Positions 6,695 through 7,329 of a DNA stretch of 7,329 nt are shown here, one piece after another. The stretch is from Sulfurovum sp. (GTDB taxonomy: Bacteria > Campylobacterota > Campylobacteria > Campylobacterales > Sulfurovaceae), in the NCBI GenBank assembly GCA_027083995.1, contig JALWME010000030.1, forward strand, positions 1 through 7,329, in the 5' to 3' direction. The notes beneath the pieces are model-generated. The model worked only from the letters and a program-made list of their open reading frames with translations, ran no database searches and was not told where the DNA came from. A program made the position numbers and the translations under genes. The stretch's first letter is position 1. Each line of letters starts with the position of its first letter.

Positions 6695-6721
6695 TTTACA
6701 ACTGTTAAGAGATTTTTTATA

Positions 6722-7123
6722 TTACATTGTATCACCCAAATGCATAGCCGTCTCAGCATCCCATCTGGCAACATGAAGAACCATCCAGTGTTTAAACTCA
6801 CCTTCTAAAAATGTTTTTACCGCTTCTGGGTCTTTATTTTTTTTCCAATTTTCATGCAGTTCTTTGATTTTTTTTCTCATGCTGTCGTGTTCTGCTTTGT
6901 GTATTTGTGCGGCATAAAATCCACTCTCTTCCATCATCTCTTCTTCTGTAGAGAAGTGGTCTTCCACATCAAAAAGCAAGACTTCAAAGAGCTCTGTTAT
7001 CTTGTCAATATCTTTTGCAATGACTGCATCATGAAAGTCATTAACTACATCCATTTCTTCCTCATGTAGCATGTTCATTACAGCATTTGAGACCAGTTGT
7101 ACGTCAGTTTTTTCAAAAAGCAT
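6722..7123 (-). CDS. Bacteriohemerythrin (diiron O2-binding protein)
   Basis: Soluble single-domain hemerythrin of 133 aa that binds O2 reversibly (in some members NO) at a non-heme diiron centre; proposed roles are O2 delivery, buffering or sensing. Ligands visible in order are H20 (LHEEEMD), H56 and E60 (DHFSTEE), H75 and H79 (HKAEH), H117 and D122 (HVARWD). The spacing agrees with the Methylococcus bacteriohemerythrin set as I recall it, so the site is complete; H31 is a less likely first ligand. The start at 7123 is chosen because AAAGGA (complement of 7133-7138) sits at proper distance and the family N-terminus begins there. The frame stays open upstream to an ATG at 7252, but that extension has no hemerythrin character. 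It is transcribed away from the + strand gene at 7303, with a CRP/FNR-like palindrome between them. Confidence 0.88.
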   Translation of the reverse strand: MLFEKTDVQLVSNAVMNMLHEEEMDVVNDFHDAVIAKDIDKITELFEVLLFDVEDHFSTEEEMMEESGFYAAQIHKAEHDSMRKKIKELHENWKKNKDPEAVKTFLEGEFKHWMVLHVARWDAETAMHLGDTM

Positions 7124-7155
7124 TTGATTTGTTCCTTTCGATGTATAGTGAACAT

Positions 7156-7161
7156 ATTGTA
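7156..7161 (-). promoter_or_regulatory. Candidate -10 box for the bacteriohemerythrin gene
   Basis: On the - strand this reads TACAAT, one mismatch from TATAAT. It would start transcription near 7149-7150, giving a leader of about 26 nt that contains the AAAGGA site. No -35 is visible, but the palindrome at 7182-7201 occupies that region, as at activator-dependent promoters. Weak on its own; the spacing adds support. Confidence 0.45.
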
Positions 7162-7181
7162 TCTTGAAGTGTTGTAAAAAT

Positions 7182-7201
7182 CTCTTGATATAAGTCAAGA
7201 G
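7182..7201. promoter_or_regulatory. CRP/FNR-type operator palindrome
   Basis: Perfect 7-bp arms CTCTTGA and TCAAGAG surround six bases. The core reads TTGAT-ATAA-GTCAA (7185-7198), nine of ten conserved positions of the FNR box TTGAT-N4-ATCAA and likewise nine of ten of the HcpR/DNR-like TTGAC-N4-GTCAA. The centre (7191.5) is about 42 bp upstream of the predicted hemerythrin transcription start, the usual class II activator position. The bound regulator and the effect are inferred. Confidence 0.55.
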
Positions 7202-7259
7202 CAAAGGTCCAATATGGAGTCTTATAAGTAGAGCTAGCTCTCTCTTAGTCATTTTTAGA

Positions 7260-7265
7260 TAAAAT
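7260..7265 (+). promoter_or_regulatory. Candidate -10 box of the divergent + strand gene
   Basis: TAAAAT occurs in the context TTTTTAGATAAAATC, the T-rich extended -10 style seen before rplY. The start would be near 7272 with a leader of about 30 nt. A second TAAAAT at 7271-7276 is an alternative. Confidence 0.5.
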
Positions 7266-7302
7266 CACCCTAAAATAGATACGATAGTAAACAGGATAAC
7301 AA

Positions 7303-7329
7303 ATGAACATAGACGCTAAGGCATTGGTC
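7303..7329 (+). CDS. Start of a divergent gene, product unknown (3' cut by window edge)
   Basis: The ATG at 7303 follows ACAGGA (7291-7296) at suitable distance and lies downstream of a plausible promoter. Only nine codons are visible (MNIDAKALV), too few to name a family. It is oriented away from the bacteriohemerythrin gene and could share its palindromic operator. Confidence 0.55.

Noticed and set aside
7124..7252. A 43-residue N-terminal extension of bacteriohemerythrin from an upstream ATG
   Set aside because: The start at 7123 has a good Shine-Dalgarno and matches the normal family length. The extension overlaps the predicted operator and promoter and has no hemerythrin character.

Overview
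The window looks like the chromosome of a free-living Campylobacterota (epsilonproteobacterium), probably close to Sulfurovum or Sulfurimonas. This is inferred from four things: AT-rich genes, extended TATAAT-type -10 boxes without a clear -35, the gene order rplY-pth-LptF/G permease (as I remember it from Campylobacter jejuni), and a poly-G tract of the kind used as contingency loci in that phylum. No taxonomic search was possible.

Positions 1-4191 are ordinary core genome, all on the + strand. They hold the 3' part of a transaldolase gene (pentose phosphate pathway), a PilT/PilU-type pilus ATPase that starts on GTG 9 nt later, and then a promoter driving a tight trio. The trio is ribosomal protein L25 (rplY), peptidyl-tRNA hydrolase (pth) and a six-helix LptF/LptG-family permease whose ATG overlaps the pth stop codon by 4 nt.

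Positions 4192-6416 are an accessory island with a polymorphic-toxin layout. A lipoprotein signal peptide leads into a short RHS-repeat protein with a complete RHS-associated core. A cysteine-rich variable C-terminal tip follows, and 2 nt after its stop codon comes a small acidic-aromatic protein that looks like the cognate immunity protein (DUF6714-like pattern). As printed the RHS gene is out of frame. Its start codon is followed at once by a run of eight G, and two more single-base frame breaks lie within the next 180 bases; after that the frame is open for about 1.46 kb. Correcting the three sites (+1 G, -1 A, -1 C) gives a continuous 552-residue lipoprotein. The G8 run is a strong candidate phase-variation switch caught in the OFF register; the other two breaks could be decay or sequencing error.

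Positions 6417-6694 hold a dense array of GCAT-centred short repeats followed by the first ~35 codons of an IS200-like/REP-associated tyrosine transposase (RAYT), cut off before its catalytic motifs.

Positions 6722-7329 hold a bacteriohemerythrin gene on the - strand and the first nine codons of a divergent gene on the + strand. The shared intergenic region carries a near-perfect CRP/FNR-type palindrome, placed about 42 bp upstream of the predicted hemerythrin transcription start, which would suit redox- or NO-responsive activation of a diiron O2-binding protein.
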